Shown one piece after another: positions 33,390 through 42,551 of a DNA stretch of 64,000 bases. Within the stretch, counting starts at the first letter, position 1. The number at the start of each line of letters is the position of its first letter. The DNA comes from CBFHSF01 sp965661055 (GTDB lineage Bacteria > Bacteroidota > Bacteroidia > Flavobacteriales > Schleiferiaceae), in NCBI GenBank assembly GCA_965661055.1, contig CBFICS010000005.1, forward strand, positions 62,001 to 126,000. The letters run 5' to 3'. The translations under genes and the position numbers were made by a program. The notes under the pieces are model-generated. The model searched no databases. It was not told the DNA's origin and saw only the letters and a program-made list of their open reading frames with translations.

Positions 33390-34814
33390 ATGAGCGAGCA
33401 AAAAAAATCTATATACACGGAGTTGGTCCAACGGTTTAAATTTGAACCAACTACACAGCAAAATGAACTATTAATTCATTTAAGTCAGTATTTAGAAAGC
33501 CCCTTTAGGCCCAGTGCATTTGTGTTAAAAGGGTTTGCAGGTACCGGAAAAACAACATTAGTTAGCACTTTAGTTAACACTCTGCCAACATTAGATACTC
33601 AAGTTGTATTGCTAGCTCCTACCGGAAGAGCAGCAAAGGTCATTACTCAGTATACTCAAAAGCCTGCTTTTACCATTCACAAATTCATATATCACCCTCC
33701 CAAAAAGGGACAAGGATTTGGACAATTTAAAACCAGACCCAACAAAGGGAAGGATGTTTTATTTATCGTTGATGAGGCTTCCATGATTTCTGATAAATCG
33801 CAAGGAAACCAACTTGACGGAAGCTCTCTCTTAGACGATTTAATATCTTTTGTCAAAGATGGCGTCCGATGTAAGTTGTTGTTAATCGGTGATACGGCCC
33901 AGCTTCCTCCGGTGGGAAGTATTGATAGTCCGGCCCTTGACCCAGAAAAGCTAGAAAGAGAATTTGACCTTGAGGTATCTGATTTTATGCTTACCCAGGT
34001 AATTAGACAAGCCAGTGATTCTGCTATTTTAGAAAACGCTACCGAAATTAGAGGTCTTCAAGAAAGTGACCACAACATCACTCCTCAATTTTCTCTAGGT
34101 CCTGATGTTATCAGGTTGGTTGATGGTTATGATATTGAAGAAGCCCTCTCAAAATCATACTCTGATGGCAACACAGAAGAAACCACCTTTATTGTACGAT
34201 CAAACAAAAGGGCCAACCAATACAACCAACAAATAAGATCTAGAGTACTTTGGAAGGAAGACGAAATATCTGCCGGAGACAACCTCATGGTGGTGAAAAA
34301 CAATTATTTCTGGATTTCTGAAAAAAGTAAACCGGGCTTTATTGCCAATGGTGACATCATTGAAGTTTTAGAACTTAGAAACAGAAATTCACTCTATGGT
34401 TTTGACTTCGCAGATGCTACGGTAAAATTGGTTGACTACCCCAATGAGCCAGCCTTTGAAACAAAATTATTGCTCAACACGCTTTCTGTAGATGGTCCTG
34501 CACTTCCCTATGAAGATTCTAAAAGACTTTTTGAGCAAATTGAAGAAGAACACCAAGACATCCCACATAAGTGGAAAAGATATCAAGCCATTTCTAACAG
34601 TCCGTATTTAAACGCACTACAAGTTAAATTTTCATATGCCGTAACTTGTCACAAAGCACAAGGGGGCCAATGGAAAAATGTTTTTATTGAGCAGAGCTAC
34701 CTTCCCGATGGAGTAAACAAAGACTATCTTAGGTGGTTATATACAGCATTCACAAGGGCTTCAGAAAAAGTGTTCCTCATAGGGTTTTCTGAAGATTACT
34801 TTGCCGATTTATAA
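33390..34814 (+). CDS. RecD-like superfamily 1 DNA helicase
   Basis: A 474-residue ATP-dependent DNA helicase related to RecD and Pif1-like SF1B enzymes. Walker A is GFAGTGKT (48-55), motif Ia LLAPTGRAAKV, Walker B LFIVDEASMI, the Q/sensor motif LLIGDTAQLPPVG, and the C-terminal VTCHKAQGGQWKNVFI (UvrD_C2) with WLYTAFTRASEKVFL. It acts in DNA repair or recombination. It lacks the RecBC partners nearby and the N-terminal extension of RecD2, so it is a short stand-alone form common in Bacteroidota. Confidence 0.9.
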   Translation: MSEQKKSIYTELVQRFKFEPTTQQNELLIHLSQYLESPFRPSAFVLKGFAGTGKTTLVSTLVNTLPTLDTQVVLLAPTGRAAKVITQYTQKPAFTIHKFIYHPPKKGQGFGQFKTRPNKGKDVLFIVDEASMISDKSQGNQLDGSSLLDDLISFVKDGVRCKLLLIGDTAQLPPVGSIDSPALDPEKLEREFDLEVSDFMLTQVIRQASDSAILENATEIRGLQESDHNITPQFSLGPDVIRLVDGYDIEEALSKSYSDGNTEETTFIVRSNKRANQYNQQIRSRVLWKEDEISAGDNLMVVKNNYFWISEKSKPGFIANGDIIEVLELRNRNSLYGFDFADATVKLVDYPNEPAFETKLLLNTLSVDGPALPYEDSKRLFEQIEEEHQDIPHKWKRYQAISNSPYLNALQVKFSYAVTCHKAQGGQWKNVFIEQSYLPDGVNKDYLRWLYTAFTRASEKVFLIGFSEDYFADL

Positions 34815-34822
34815 AGAATTGT

Positions 34823-35380
34823 ATGAAAAAACTAATTGCAAAACTGGTTTTTACCCTAGCAGGTTGGAAATTTAAGTTATCTATAGACCTTTCTAAAGTC
34901 AAAAGATCTGTAATGATTGCGGCACCGCATACCAGCAATTGGGACCTGATTTTCGCTCTCGGCGGATTTTGGTTAATGGGTGTTGACGTTAGGTACTTTA
35001 TTAAACAAAAGTACACGCAAGGACCTTTTGGCTTTTTCTTTAAATATACCGGAGCCATTGGGGTTAACCAAAGTCAAAATACCAACTTAACAGAATACGC
35101 CATCAAACTCTTTGAAGAAAGAAAGAACTTGGTACTGCTAGTGCCAGCAGAAGGAACGAGAAAAAGGGTAGAAAAATGGAGGACTGGCTTTTATAGAATT
35201 GCCACGCAGGCTAAGGTACCGGTAACCTTGGGATATTTAGACTACAAGCTAAAAATTGCTGGGGTAAAGGAAATAATCTATCCAACCGAAAACTTTCAAA
35301 ATGACATGGCGCAAATAGAAGCCGTTTACAAAAATATTCAAGGTAAATTCCCTGAACGCTACAACCAGAAGATTTACTAA
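34823..35380 (+). CDS. Lysophospholipid acyltransferase-like protein
   Basis: A 185-residue PlsC-family acyltransferase. Block I is APHTSNWDL, with standard HX4D spacing (about residues 32-37), and the EGTRKR block is at about 113-118. There is a hydrophobic segment around FALGGFWLMGV. It is shorter than usual PlsC proteins but includes both catalytic blocks, and the short form is common in Bacteroidota. It follows the helicase by eight bases and precedes lgt by 22, so it may be in one transcript with them. Confidence 0.85.
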   Translation: MKKLIAKLVFTLAGWKFKLSIDLSKVKRSVMIAAPHTSNWDLIFALGGFWLMGVDVRYFIKQKYTQGPFGFFFKYTGAIGVNQSQNTNLTEYAIKLFEERKNLVLLVPAEGTRKRVEKWRTGFYRIATQAKVPVTLGYLDYKLKIAGVKEIIYPTENFQNDMAQIEAVYKNIQGKFPERYNQKIY

Positions 35381-35402
35381 ATTCGCTGCAATAATTCCAG
35401 CT

Positions 35403-36473
35403 ATGCACACATTTTTAACGTTTACTTGGGCCTTAGACAATGGATTAGATCTTGGCTTTTTTACCTTGAGATATTATAGCCTACTTTTTGCCGTAGGGTT
35501 CATTCTGGGTTTTCAAGTCATGAAGAAAATTTTCAAGGCAGAAAAAACTCCTTTAGATCAACTTGACCAGCTTCTCACTTATATGGTTATTTCCACTGTC
35601 GTGGGAGCTAGATTAGGTCATGTCTTTTTTTACCAATGGGACTATTACAGTCAACATCCCGTAGAAATTTTTAAAGTTTGGGAAGGCGGACTAGCCAGTC
35701 ATGGAGCCGCTATCGCTATTATTCTAGGCCTGATTATCTACTCTAAAAAAGTAAGTAAGAAAAGTGTTTTATGGATTCTAGACCGGGTGGTGATTACCGT
35801 TGCTTTAGCAGGAGCCTTTATTCGTTTCGGGAATTTTACCAATAGTGAGATTTACGGTAAAATGGCTAATTCAAGTATTGAAACGGTATTTATCCAACCT
35901 ACGGAACAGTCGTTTTTGGGATATTTAGGGGATAATCTCTCTGAAGTTGAATTTTCTAAAACAGAAAATCAATTAATTACTGACTCTTTAATTTACCCAG
36001 AGTATAAAGTAACCCTTACCCTTAGCGATCAAGCAGATATTGACGCAACTTCTAGAGTCATTGATAGTAAAATCAAGAAACTTATTAGCCTTGAAGACAA
36101 CGATAATCTTAACTTTTTCTTTTTAGAAGACAGAAACAATGAAATCGTAAACAATAAAACGATTGTTACCTATGGTTATGGGGTTCCAAGGTATCCAACT
36201 CAACTCATTGAGTCTTTTGGTTACCTTTTAATTTTCATTTTATTGTTTTTACAATTTTGGAAAACTGACGTTAAAAACCAGCTGGGTTCTTTGTTTGGTC
36301 AATTTTTAATCACCGTTTTTGGGTTTAGATTCTTTGTAGAATATCTAAAAGCAAACCAAGTGGCCTTTGAATCTAACATGGACTTGAACATGGGACAATG
36401 GCTCAGCATACCTCTCGTTTTATTAGGACTTTTTTTTATTTTAAAACCTCTACTTAACAAAAACAAATCATGA
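35403..36473 (+). CDS. lgt: Prolipoprotein diacylglyceryl transferase with long periplasmic insert
   Basis: It attaches diacylglycerol from phosphatidylglycerol to the lipobox Cys of prolipoproteins in the inner membrane. Its 356 residues carry the YYSLLFAVGF segment, GARLGHVFFY, the GGLASHGA motif (His100) and the signature RFGNFTNSEIYG (141-152), then PRYPTQLIE. Between the last two there are about 108 residues (153-260), compared with about 40 in E. coli Lgt. The extra stretch is hydrophilic (STENQLITDSL, IDATSRVIDSKIK) and lies on the periplasmic side. Several lipoproteins in this window would be its substrates. The stop overlaps DUF192 by four bases. Confidence 0.95.
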   Translation: MHTFLTFTWALDNGLDLGFFTLRYYSLLFAVGFILGFQVMKKIFKAEKTPLDQLDQLLTYMVISTVVGARLGHVFFYQWDYYSQHPVEIFKVWEGGLASHGAAIAIILGLIIYSKKVSKKSVLWILDRVVITVALAGAFIRFGNFTNSEIYGKMANSSIETVFIQPTEQSFLGYLGDNLSEVEFSKTENQLITDSLIYPEYKVTLTLSDQADIDATSRVIDSKIKKLISLEDNDNLNFFFLEDRNNEIVNNKTIVTYGYGVPRYPTQLIESFGYLLIFILLFLQFWKTDVKNQLGSLFGQFLITVFGFRFFVEYLKANQVAFESNMDLNMGQWLSIPLVLLGLFFILKPLLNKNKS

Positions 36474-36985
36474 ACAAGGGAAGAAAATTATTAGCTGTAA
36501 TTACACTTTTAGCTTTTGTGGCTTGGCTGTTGTTTACTGTACTTTCTCCAGGTTCAACTAGCAAACCCAAAAAAGTTAAAGGCCAGAAAGAATATGTTCC
36601 ACCCTTTAGACATGATGGCAATGGTGTGCTAATTTCAGAAACAGGAGACACTTTAGCAGCCCTTGAGTTAGAATTTGCAAAAACCATAGAGGCAAAAGAG
36701 TACGGAATGATGTACCGAAGAAACATGAAAACCAATCGTGGCATGCTCTTTTTTATGGGCGAAATGCGCTTTCAGTCTTTTTGGATGAAAAACACGTATG
36801 TTCCTTTAGACATCATTTACATTGATGATCAGTTTTCTATCGTGAGTATTCAAAAAAATGCTAGACCCCTTAACGAAACTTCATTGCCTTCAGAAGGTCC
36901 TGCTAGTTACGTTTTAGAAATTAATGCGGGTCTCTCTGATAAATGGGGACTGAAACCCGGAACGAAACTCAGTTTATACGAATAA
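36470..36985 (+). CDS. DUF192 family protein
   Basis: A 171-residue exported protein: an N-terminal hydrophobic segment (LLAVITLLAFVAWLLFTVL) then the DUF192 domain with KEYGMMYRRNMKTNRGMLF, FWMKNTYVPLDIIYID, VSIQKNARP and PGTKLSL. DUF192 is of unknown function. Its small beta-barrel structure is known, and it is found near stress-related and export genes. It overlaps the lgt stop by four bases (ATGA), so they are translationally coupled. A strong terminator follows. Confidence 0.88.
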   Translation: MNKGRKLLAVITLLAFVAWLLFTVLSPGSTSKPKKVKGQKEYVPPFRHDGNGVLISETGDTLAALELEFAKTIEAKEYGMMYRRNMKTNRGMLFFMGEMRFQSFWMKNTYVPLDIIYIDDQFSIVSIQKNARPLNETSLPSEGPASYVLEINAGLSDKWGLKPGTKLSLYE

Positions 36986-37016
36986 AAAAAGCGGCCAAAG
37001 GCCGCTTTTTTTTGCT
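36984..37016. terminator. Bidirectional terminator (DUF192 / M1 peptidase)
   Basis: GCGGCC / GGCCGC stem with AAA loop, flanked by A- and T-runs on both strands, between the convergent DUF192 and M1 peptidase genes. Confidence 0.88.
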
Positions 37017-37026
37017 TCATCTACAA

Positions 37027-39294
37027 CTATCTATTTCTAATATAAAGCTCAAATCTTGAGGGCTCTTGAACAGCTGGCCAATAGTTGTTATTGCGATCTG
37101 TATCTGCCGTCTCTAAAAACGGATCTAATTCTATCTTCACAACTTCTTTCTCAAACACAAAAGTCTTAACAAACTCTGTTTCGCTTTGCAACCAAACTTC
37201 TACGGGAATCTTCTGTACTTCTGTGCTTCCGTCTTTAAAGGTAAACTCTAAAATCACAGGCATAATAAGTCCGCCTTTATTAGAAAAAGTACATTCATAA
37301 AATTTGTAATCACCCTTCAAAAGGTCCTTTTCTTCTTGGTTGTATGCGTCTGTTTGTCTTTCGTACTTTTCAAAATCTCTATCACTTGGTTTATACGGAC
37401 GGTACTCTTTAGAATTGTAAAAGTCAACCGTTTTTGAATCTTTTGCTACTACCGTTTCAGAGGCAATTTCCTCATTTCTAGTATCACCAATAAACCTGCG
37501 CTTTTCATCTTTTAGCTCTAGGTCTTCTTCAAGCACTTCAGGGTTACCGTCAAAAGGAGTGAATACATTCACTTCATCTAAAGAAATGTCTACGTGGTCA
37601 TTGGTGTAAAACCAACCTCTCCAAAACCAATCTAGGTCTACAGCACTTGCGTCTTCCATAGTTCTAAAAAAGTCTGCCGGTGTGGGGTGCTTAAATTTCC
37701 AACGCTCGCAGTAAACTTTAAAACTGTAGTCAAAAAGTTCTCTACCCATTACCGTTTCTCTCAAAATATTAAGAGCCGTTGCTGGTTTTCCATAAGCGTT
37801 ATTACCAAATTGGTAAATAGATTCTGAGTTGGTCATAATAGGCGCAATTTTACTTTTATCGCCTTTCATGTAATCGGTAATCTTATACGCAGGACCTCTT
37901 CTGCAAGGATAATCAACGTCCCATTCTACCTCTGTCAAGTATTGAACAAAAGTGTTCAACCCCTCATCCATCCATGTCCATTGACGTTCATCAGAATTAA
38001 TAATCATTGGGAAAAAGTTGTGGCCAACCTCATGAATAATCACAGAAATCATTCCGTATTTGGTAGCTGCTGAATACGTACCATCAGGATTTGGCCTTCC
38101 TCCGTTAAAACAAATCATCGGATACTCCATACCAATTGACTTTGAGTGAACCGAAATCGCCTTGTGGTAAGGATAATCAACCGTAAATTTAGAATACGTC
38201 TTAATCGTATGAGCCACTACCTTAGTGGAATACTTTTCCCAAAGTGGGTTTCCTTCTTTTGGGTAATATGACATGGCCATTACGGTGCTATCACCGATTT
38301 GAACCGCCATGGCATCCCAAATAAACTTGCGACTGCTAGCAAATGCAAAATCTCTAACATTTGCCGCATAGAAGCTCCAAGTTTTGGTGTCTTTAAAATT
38401 CTTATTTTCCTCAGCCTTTATAGCTTCCTCTTGGGTTACAATAAAAACAGGTTCTTCAAAAGACTCTTTTGCCTTCTCTAATCTAGAGGCTAGCTCTTCA
38501 GTTAATACCTCTTTGGCATTGGTCAATCTACCGGTAGAGCACACCACGTGATCAGACGGCACGGTAATATTAACTTTATAATCGCCAAACGGTAAAGTAA
38601 ATTCACCTCTACCTAAAAATTGTTTGTTTTGCCAGCCATCAACATCGTTGTAAACTGCCATTCTCGGGAAGAACTGTGCAATGGTGTACAAGTAGTTGTC
38701 TTCGTTTTCAAAATATTCAAAACCTGATCTTCCGCCAATATCCATTCTGTCGTTGATGTGATACCACCACTTTATTTCAAAGCTGTATTTTTCTCCGGGT
38801 TGCAACGGCTTTTTAAGAGGAATCAACATCATGGTGTTATTCACGATTACCGGAATATCAGAACCGTCAGACCTCTTTACGTACTCTATTTTAAATCCAC
38901 CATCAAAATCGTAGAAGTAAGTGTTCTTTAAACTATTGTAGGTCATTTTTTCTCTCATTCCGCCCTTTTTAATAAGTTGGGTGGTTGAGTTGTTAGCCCT
39001 CATATTTTGATCTAACTGAACCCATAAATACTCCAACGGATCGGGAGAGTTATTGGTGTAGGTGATTTCTTCAGACCCCTCAATAATTTGATTTTTGTCG
39101 TCTAAGACAATGTCCATTACATAATCAGCTTTTTGCTGATAGTACTGATGACCAGGAGCACCTGAAGCCGTTCTGTAAACATTAGGCGTAGGTATTTCTG
39201 TTCCTAGTTGTTTAAATTTCGAGGTGTTTGTGTTCTGAGCTAAGAGAGTTCCTCCCGCGAAAGCGGCAAGAACAAGGAGAAATTTGTTTTTCAT
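37027..39294 (-). CDS. M1-family zinc aminopeptidase
   Basis: A 755-residue exported peptidase of the M1 (ERAP/aminopeptidase N-like) family. A signal peptide (MKNKFLLVLAAFAGGTLLAQ) opens the protein. The zinc motif HEVGH (421-425) is followed after the standard 18 residues by the third ligand Glu444 (WMDEGLN). The exopeptidase motif corresponding to GxMEN is IGMEYP, where the N is Y, common in this subfamily. The C-terminal part is beta-rich. The ATG at 39294 is preferred over 39309 because the signal peptide starts here. It lies just downstream of a HupE and a DUF6702 gene. The codons for the signal peptide include a CCGC-GAAA-GCGG repeat. Confidence 0.92.
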   Translation of the reverse strand: MKNKFLLVLAAFAGGTLLAQNTNTSKFKQLGTEIPTPNVYRTASGAPGHQYYQQKADYVMDIVLDDKNQIIEGSEEITYTNNSPDPLEYLWVQLDQNMRANNSTTQLIKKGGMREKMTYNSLKNTYFYDFDGGFKIEYVKRSDGSDIPVIVNNTMMLIPLKKPLQPGEKYSFEIKWWYHINDRMDIGGRSGFEYFENEDNYLYTIAQFFPRMAVYNDVDGWQNKQFLGRGEFTLPFGDYKVNITVPSDHVVCSTGRLTNAKEVLTEELASRLEKAKESFEEPVFIVTQEEAIKAEENKNFKDTKTWSFYAANVRDFAFASSRKFIWDAMAVQIGDSTVMAMSYYPKEGNPLWEKYSTKVVAHTIKTYSKFTVDYPYHKAISVHSKSIGMEYPMICFNGGRPNPDGTYSAATKYGMISVIIHEVGHNFFPMIINSDERQWTWMDEGLNTFVQYLTEVEWDVDYPCRRGPAYKITDYMKGDKSKIAPIMTNSESIYQFGNNAYGKPATALNILRETVMGRELFDYSFKVYCERWKFKHPTPADFFRTMEDASAVDLDWFWRGWFYTNDHVDISLDEVNVFTPFDGNPEVLEEDLELKDEKRRFIGDTRNEEIASETVVAKDSKTVDFYNSKEYRPYKPSDRDFEKYERQTDAYNQEEKDLLKGDYKFYECTFSNKGGLIMPVILEFTFKDGSTEVQKIPVEVWLQSETEFVKTFVFEKEVVKIELDPFLETADTDRNNNYWPAVQEPSRFELYIRNR
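39254..39266. repeat. CCGC-GAAA-GCGG mini-hairpin, copy 2
   Basis: CCCGCGAAAGCGG, identical over 13 bases to the copy at 4371. It lies in the signal-peptide codons (Ala-Ala-Phe-Ala-Gly) of the M1 peptidase, a region free to vary. Confidence 0.55.
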
Positions 39295-39317
39295 AATGGT
39301 CGTTTGCACCTATTTAA

Positions 39318-39890
39318 TTAAGGCCAGTTTTTTAACATTAAAACCAAAGAGATACCAATTACGGCACCTGAAATCACTAGATTCCAGTCCCTTGATTTTA
39401 TTGAAATAATACGTTGAAAAATAAATGAGACAGTCAATATTGACAATATTACGATAATTTGTCCAACCTCAACGCCGAGGTTAAACGGCAACAATATCAT
39501 TAGGGTGTCGGGTTCGCCAGCTACAATCTTTTTAAACTCTAAAGAGAAGCCAAACCCGTGTATCAATCCGAACAATCCGGCAATCCAATATTTAATCTTT
39601 GATTTGACGTCCTGCCCCATCTTGGTAAGATTAAATATTCCCGTTACAAAAATGGTGGTCGGAATCAAAAACTCAATGAGTCTGCCATTAACAGAAACTA
39701 CATCAAACCCGGCCAATGCTAGGGTAGTTGAATGAGCTAATGTGAAAAAGGTAATGATCCAAAAAAGCTTTTTCCATTGCTTAAACAGATAAATAGATGA
39801 TAAGGCGATCAAAAAGACCATGTGGTCATAGCCATTTAGGTCGGTAATATGGTCTATTCCTAGCCAGAAATAAAGTTGAAAATCACTCAT
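39318..39890 (-). CDS. HupE/UreJ-family membrane protein
   Basis: A 190-residue membrane protein with five to six helices. Conserved residues are GIDHITDLNGYDHMVFLIAL (histidines that may bind nickel), FTLAHSTTLALAG and GLIHGFGFSLEF. HupE and UreJ proteins import nickel for hydrogenase or urease in proteobacteria. In Bacteroidota, without these enzymes nearby, the metal and role are open. It follows the DUF6702 gene by three bases and precedes the M1 peptidase by 23 bases. This triple is a recurrent neighbourhood in the phylum. Confidence 0.87.
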   Translation of the reverse strand: MSDFQLYFWLGIDHITDLNGYDHMVFLIALSSIYLFKQWKKLFWIITFFTLAHSTTLALAGFDVVSVNGRLIEFLIPTTIFVTGIFNLTKMGQDVKSKIKYWIAGLFGLIHGFGFSLEFKKIVAGEPDTLMILLPFNLGVEVGQIIVILSILTVSFIFQRIISIKSRDWNLVISGAVIGISLVLMLKNWP

Positions 39891-39893
39891 AGT

Positions 39894-40382
39894 TTAGGGT
39901 TTAAATTCAAATGTTGGTTGGTTCAATTTAAAATACGCATTCTTCTTATAACCTTCTGCTTTTAGCCTCGCCACATTTACTTGGTCCGGAAAATAATCAA
40001 ACAAAAGAGTGTTGGTCATGGTAAAAGGCTTATTTAATTTTGGAGATTCTAAGGTAAAATAAATCCACAAAAGGTCTTCTTCTACCTCTTTACCTACCCA
40101 TACAGGCTGGAATTTTTCTCTTTTTTGAACAATGTAAAACTGTTCTTTTAGGTAGGTGTTTAACAAAGAATCAACCTGAGGATTTTCATTTTTTTCTCCT
40201 AAAAATGGAATAACATTGTACTTGGTCTTCAGTAAGGTAGTTATGTCTTCTACATCTAAACGAACAGAAATTTGAAACTCATCACCAACTTGTTCTCCAT
40301 CTAGAATGCTTATATAGTATTCATGAATTGAGAATGAACACAGAAGGGTCAAAAAAAGAAATGCTAAATAAATACGCTTCAT
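39894..40382 (-). CDS. DUF6702 family exported protein
   Basis: A 162-residue protein with an N-terminal signal peptide (KRIYLAFLFLTLLCSFSIHE) followed by a beta-rich domain: YYISILDGEQVG, FQISVRLDVEDITTLLKTKYNV and LLWIYFTLESP. This is the DUF6702 pattern. DUF6702 is described with HupE/UreJ and M1 peptidase genes in Bacteroidota; function unknown. It starts the three-gene minus-strand unit. Confidence 0.75.
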   Translation of the reverse strand: MKRIYLAFLFLTLLCSFSIHEYYISILDGEQVGDEFQISVRLDVEDITTLLKTKYNVIPFLGEKNENPQVDSLLNTYLKEQFYIVQKREKFQPVWVGKEVEEDLLWIYFTLESPKLNKPFTMTNTLLFDYFPDQVNVARLKAEGYKKNAYFKLNQPTFEFKP

Positions 40383-40491
40383 CAGGTCTGTGTTGTTATT
40401 TTTATAGATTCGTGGTGAATTTTGTTTTTAATAACTTCAAAAAAAATCAAAATTTATCAAACCATTGTCCAAATTGAGAATTTGTTATTCA

Positions 40492-41799
40492 ATGAATGTA
40501 AAAAACTTGACCTTTCTAGCTTTGCTTTTTATTTCTGCCCAAACGGTTGTTGGCCAGCAAATAAAAACCGTGAAAATTCACCAAACACCCGGATTTATTA
40601 CAGGCACCTGTGAACCGAGTATTTCAGTGAACCCTGCAGACCCCAACAACCTAGTGGCGGCCAGTGTTCTGAATAATGTTTATTACTCAAGTGACGGTGG
40701 ATTTACCTGGGAGAAAGGAAAGATCAAATCGAGTTATGGTGTTTGGGGAGATCCTTGTATTGTGCATGATGCCAGCGGAAGGGCGTATTATTTTCACCTT
40801 TCTGATCCTACCGGAAAGAACTGGCAGAGTGATAGTATTCTTGACCGTATTGTGGTTCAATGGTCTGATGACGGAGGCAAATCTTGGTCTGACGGTAGCT
40901 TTATGGGGCTTAATCATCCTAAAGACCAAGACAAAGAATGGGCAGCCGTTAACCTTGAAACGGGAGAGATCGTTGTCACTTGGACTCAGTTTGACAAATA
41001 CAATTCTCCTGATGAAGAAGATAAGTCTAACATTCTTTTTTCAAGAAGCATTGACCGCGGTGAAACCTGGTCAGACCCAATTGCCATCAATGAAATTTCA
41101 GGAAATTGTTTAGACGACGACCAAACCGTTGAAGGAGCCGTTCCTTCTTTTGGCCCCAATGGTGAAATTTATGTTGCATGGTCATATGATGAAAAAATTT
41201 ACTTCAACCAAACAAAAAAATCAGGAACTGAATGGAATGAAGAAAACACCGTTGTGGCAAAGCAACCGGGTGGTTGGACCATGAATATTCCAGGGTTAAA
41301 TAGAACCAACGGAATGCCCGTTACCGCGGTTGACAACTCAGAAGGTCCGTACCGCGGTAGAATCTATGTAATGTGGGGAGATATAAGACATGGTGAAACC
41401 AATGCTGATATTTTTTTAGCCCATTCTGATGACAACGGAGAAACGTTTAGCACCCCAACTAAAGTAAATCAAGATACAACCAACACTCACCAATTCTTGC
41501 CGTGGATGTCTATTGACAATAAGACGGGGGCTGTTTATTCTGTTTATTACGATAGAAGTAATTATACCAATGACAGTACGGATGTAATTTTTACTTATTC
41601 GCAAGACGGCGGACTTTCTTGGCAACACAGAAAAATTAACCTCGAAGGTTTTAACGTAAACCCAAAGGTGTTTTTTGGTGACTATAATAATATTACCTCT
41701 AGAAACGGAAAAGTATACCCGATTTGGACAGAGTTTCACAAGGGGTATTTAAGCGTATGGACTGCAATAATCGATTTAACCAAAGAAGATGAAGAATAG
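40492..41799 (+). CDS. Exported sialidase-like beta-propeller with Asp-boxes
   Basis: A 435-residue exported protein with a signal peptide (MNVKNLTFLALLFISAQTVVGQ). The fold is a six-bladed beta-propeller, marked by at least five Asp-boxes (SxDxGxTW): SSDGGFTW, SDDGGKSW, SIDRGETW, SDDNGETF and SQDGGLSW. This is the exo-alpha-sialidase/BNR repeat superfamily. Catalytic residues of true sialidases (an arginine triad, Tyr and Glu pair) are not evident by eye, so a non-sialidase binding or hydrolytic function is equally possible. A TTG nine codons upstream would be less likely. The stop overlaps the pepE start by 11 bases, so the two are coupled. Confidence 0.85.
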   Translation: MNVKNLTFLALLFISAQTVVGQQIKTVKIHQTPGFITGTCEPSISVNPADPNNLVAASVLNNVYYSSDGGFTWEKGKIKSSYGVWGDPCIVHDASGRAYYFHLSDPTGKNWQSDSILDRIVVQWSDDGGKSWSDGSFMGLNHPKDQDKEWAAVNLETGEIVVTWTQFDKYNSPDEEDKSNILFSRSIDRGETWSDPIAINEISGNCLDDDQTVEGAVPSFGPNGEIYVAWSYDEKIYFNQTKKSGTEWNEENTVVAKQPGGWTMNIPGLNRTNGMPVTAVDNSEGPYRGRIYVMWGDIRHGETNADIFLAHSDDNGETFSTPTKVNQDTTNTHQFLPWMSIDNKTGAVYSVYYDRSNYTNDSTDVIFTYSQDGGLSWQHRKINLEGFNVNPKVFFGDYNNITSRNGKVYPIWTEFHKGYLSVWTAIIDLTKEDEE

Positions 41800-42502
41800 T
41801 AAATTACTGATCGTTTCTACTTCAAAAATCCACGGAAGTGAATACATGGCCTACATCAAAGATGAAGTGCTGGAGTTTTTTACAGGAATAAATACTTTGA
41901 CCTTTATTCCCTATGCTAGACCAGGAGGCATTTCTTACGCTGAGTATACCAACCTTGTATCGAAAGCCCTCTCCCCTTTTGGACTAAATGTCAAAGGAAT
42001 TCATGAGTACGAAAACCCTAAAAAAGCCATTGAACAAGCCGAAGGAATTTTTACTGGGGGTGGAAATACGTTCGTTCTAGTCAAAACTTTGTACGAAAAT
42101 GGCTTGATGGACCTAATCTCCAAAAGGGTTAAAAATGGCACACCTTACATGGGATCATCTGCCGGATCAAACATTACCGGACTGAGTCTATGTACTACTA
42201 ATGACATGCCTATTGTTTATCCACCAAGCTTTGACACCCTTGGCTTGGTTCCCTTCAACATTAACCCTCACTACCTTGATCCAGATCCCAATTCTAAACA
42301 TCAAGGCGAAACTCGCGAAACCAGAATTAATGAATTTCACCATTTCAATTCTCAGCCAGTTATCGGTCTTAGAGAAGGGTCTTGGCTTTGGGTAGAGAAC
42401 GGAAAAATACACCTAAAGGGCAATCTAAAAGCTAGAATTTTTAAGGCAGGCAAACCACCCGTTGAAATCAGCCCTCAAGATATCACAGAACATCTGGTAT
42501 AA
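41789..42502 (+). CDS. pepE: Dipeptidase E (S51 family)
   Basis: A 237-residue cytosolic peptidase that cleaves dipeptides with N-terminal Asp. It has the GGGNTFVLVKTLYE segment and the nucleophile elbow GSSAGSNI (Ser124 by position), as well as NPHYLDPDP and INEFHHFN (His). Length and motifs agree with PepE. The start overlaps the sialidase-like gene end. The function would be in peptide catabolism; a link with the exported propeller protein is not obvious. Confidence 0.92.
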   Translation: MKNSKLLIVSTSKIHGSEYMAYIKDEVLEFFTGINTLTFIPYARPGGISYAEYTNLVSKALSPFGLNVKGIHEYENPKKAIEQAEGIFTGGGNTFVLVKTLYENGLMDLISKRVKNGTPYMGSSAGSNITGLSLCTTNDMPIVYPPSFDTLGLVPFNINPHYLDPDPNSKHQGETRETRINEFHHFNSQPVIGLREGSWLWVENGKIHLKGNLKARIFKAGKPPVEISPQDITEHLV

Positions 42503-42516
42503 GGGCAGTTCATCCA

Positions 42517-42547
42517 ATTGCTTGGGCACTTTTTATTGGTATCTTTG
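42517..42547 (+). promoter_or_regulatory. gpmI promoter
   Basis: TTG (42518-42520), a 19-base spacer and TATCTTTG (42540-42547) fit the Bacteroidota primary promoter. Predicted start at about 42551, so the transcript would begin next to a CCGCTTTCGCG hairpin (42552-42564) and have a leader of about 43 bases. Confidence 0.7.
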
Positions 42548-42551
42548 CAGT

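Noticed and set aside
40676..41113. A 145-codon open frame overlapping the sialidase-like gene
   Set aside because: It is a shifted frame of the real gene with its Asp-boxes; there is no domain or signal that supports it.
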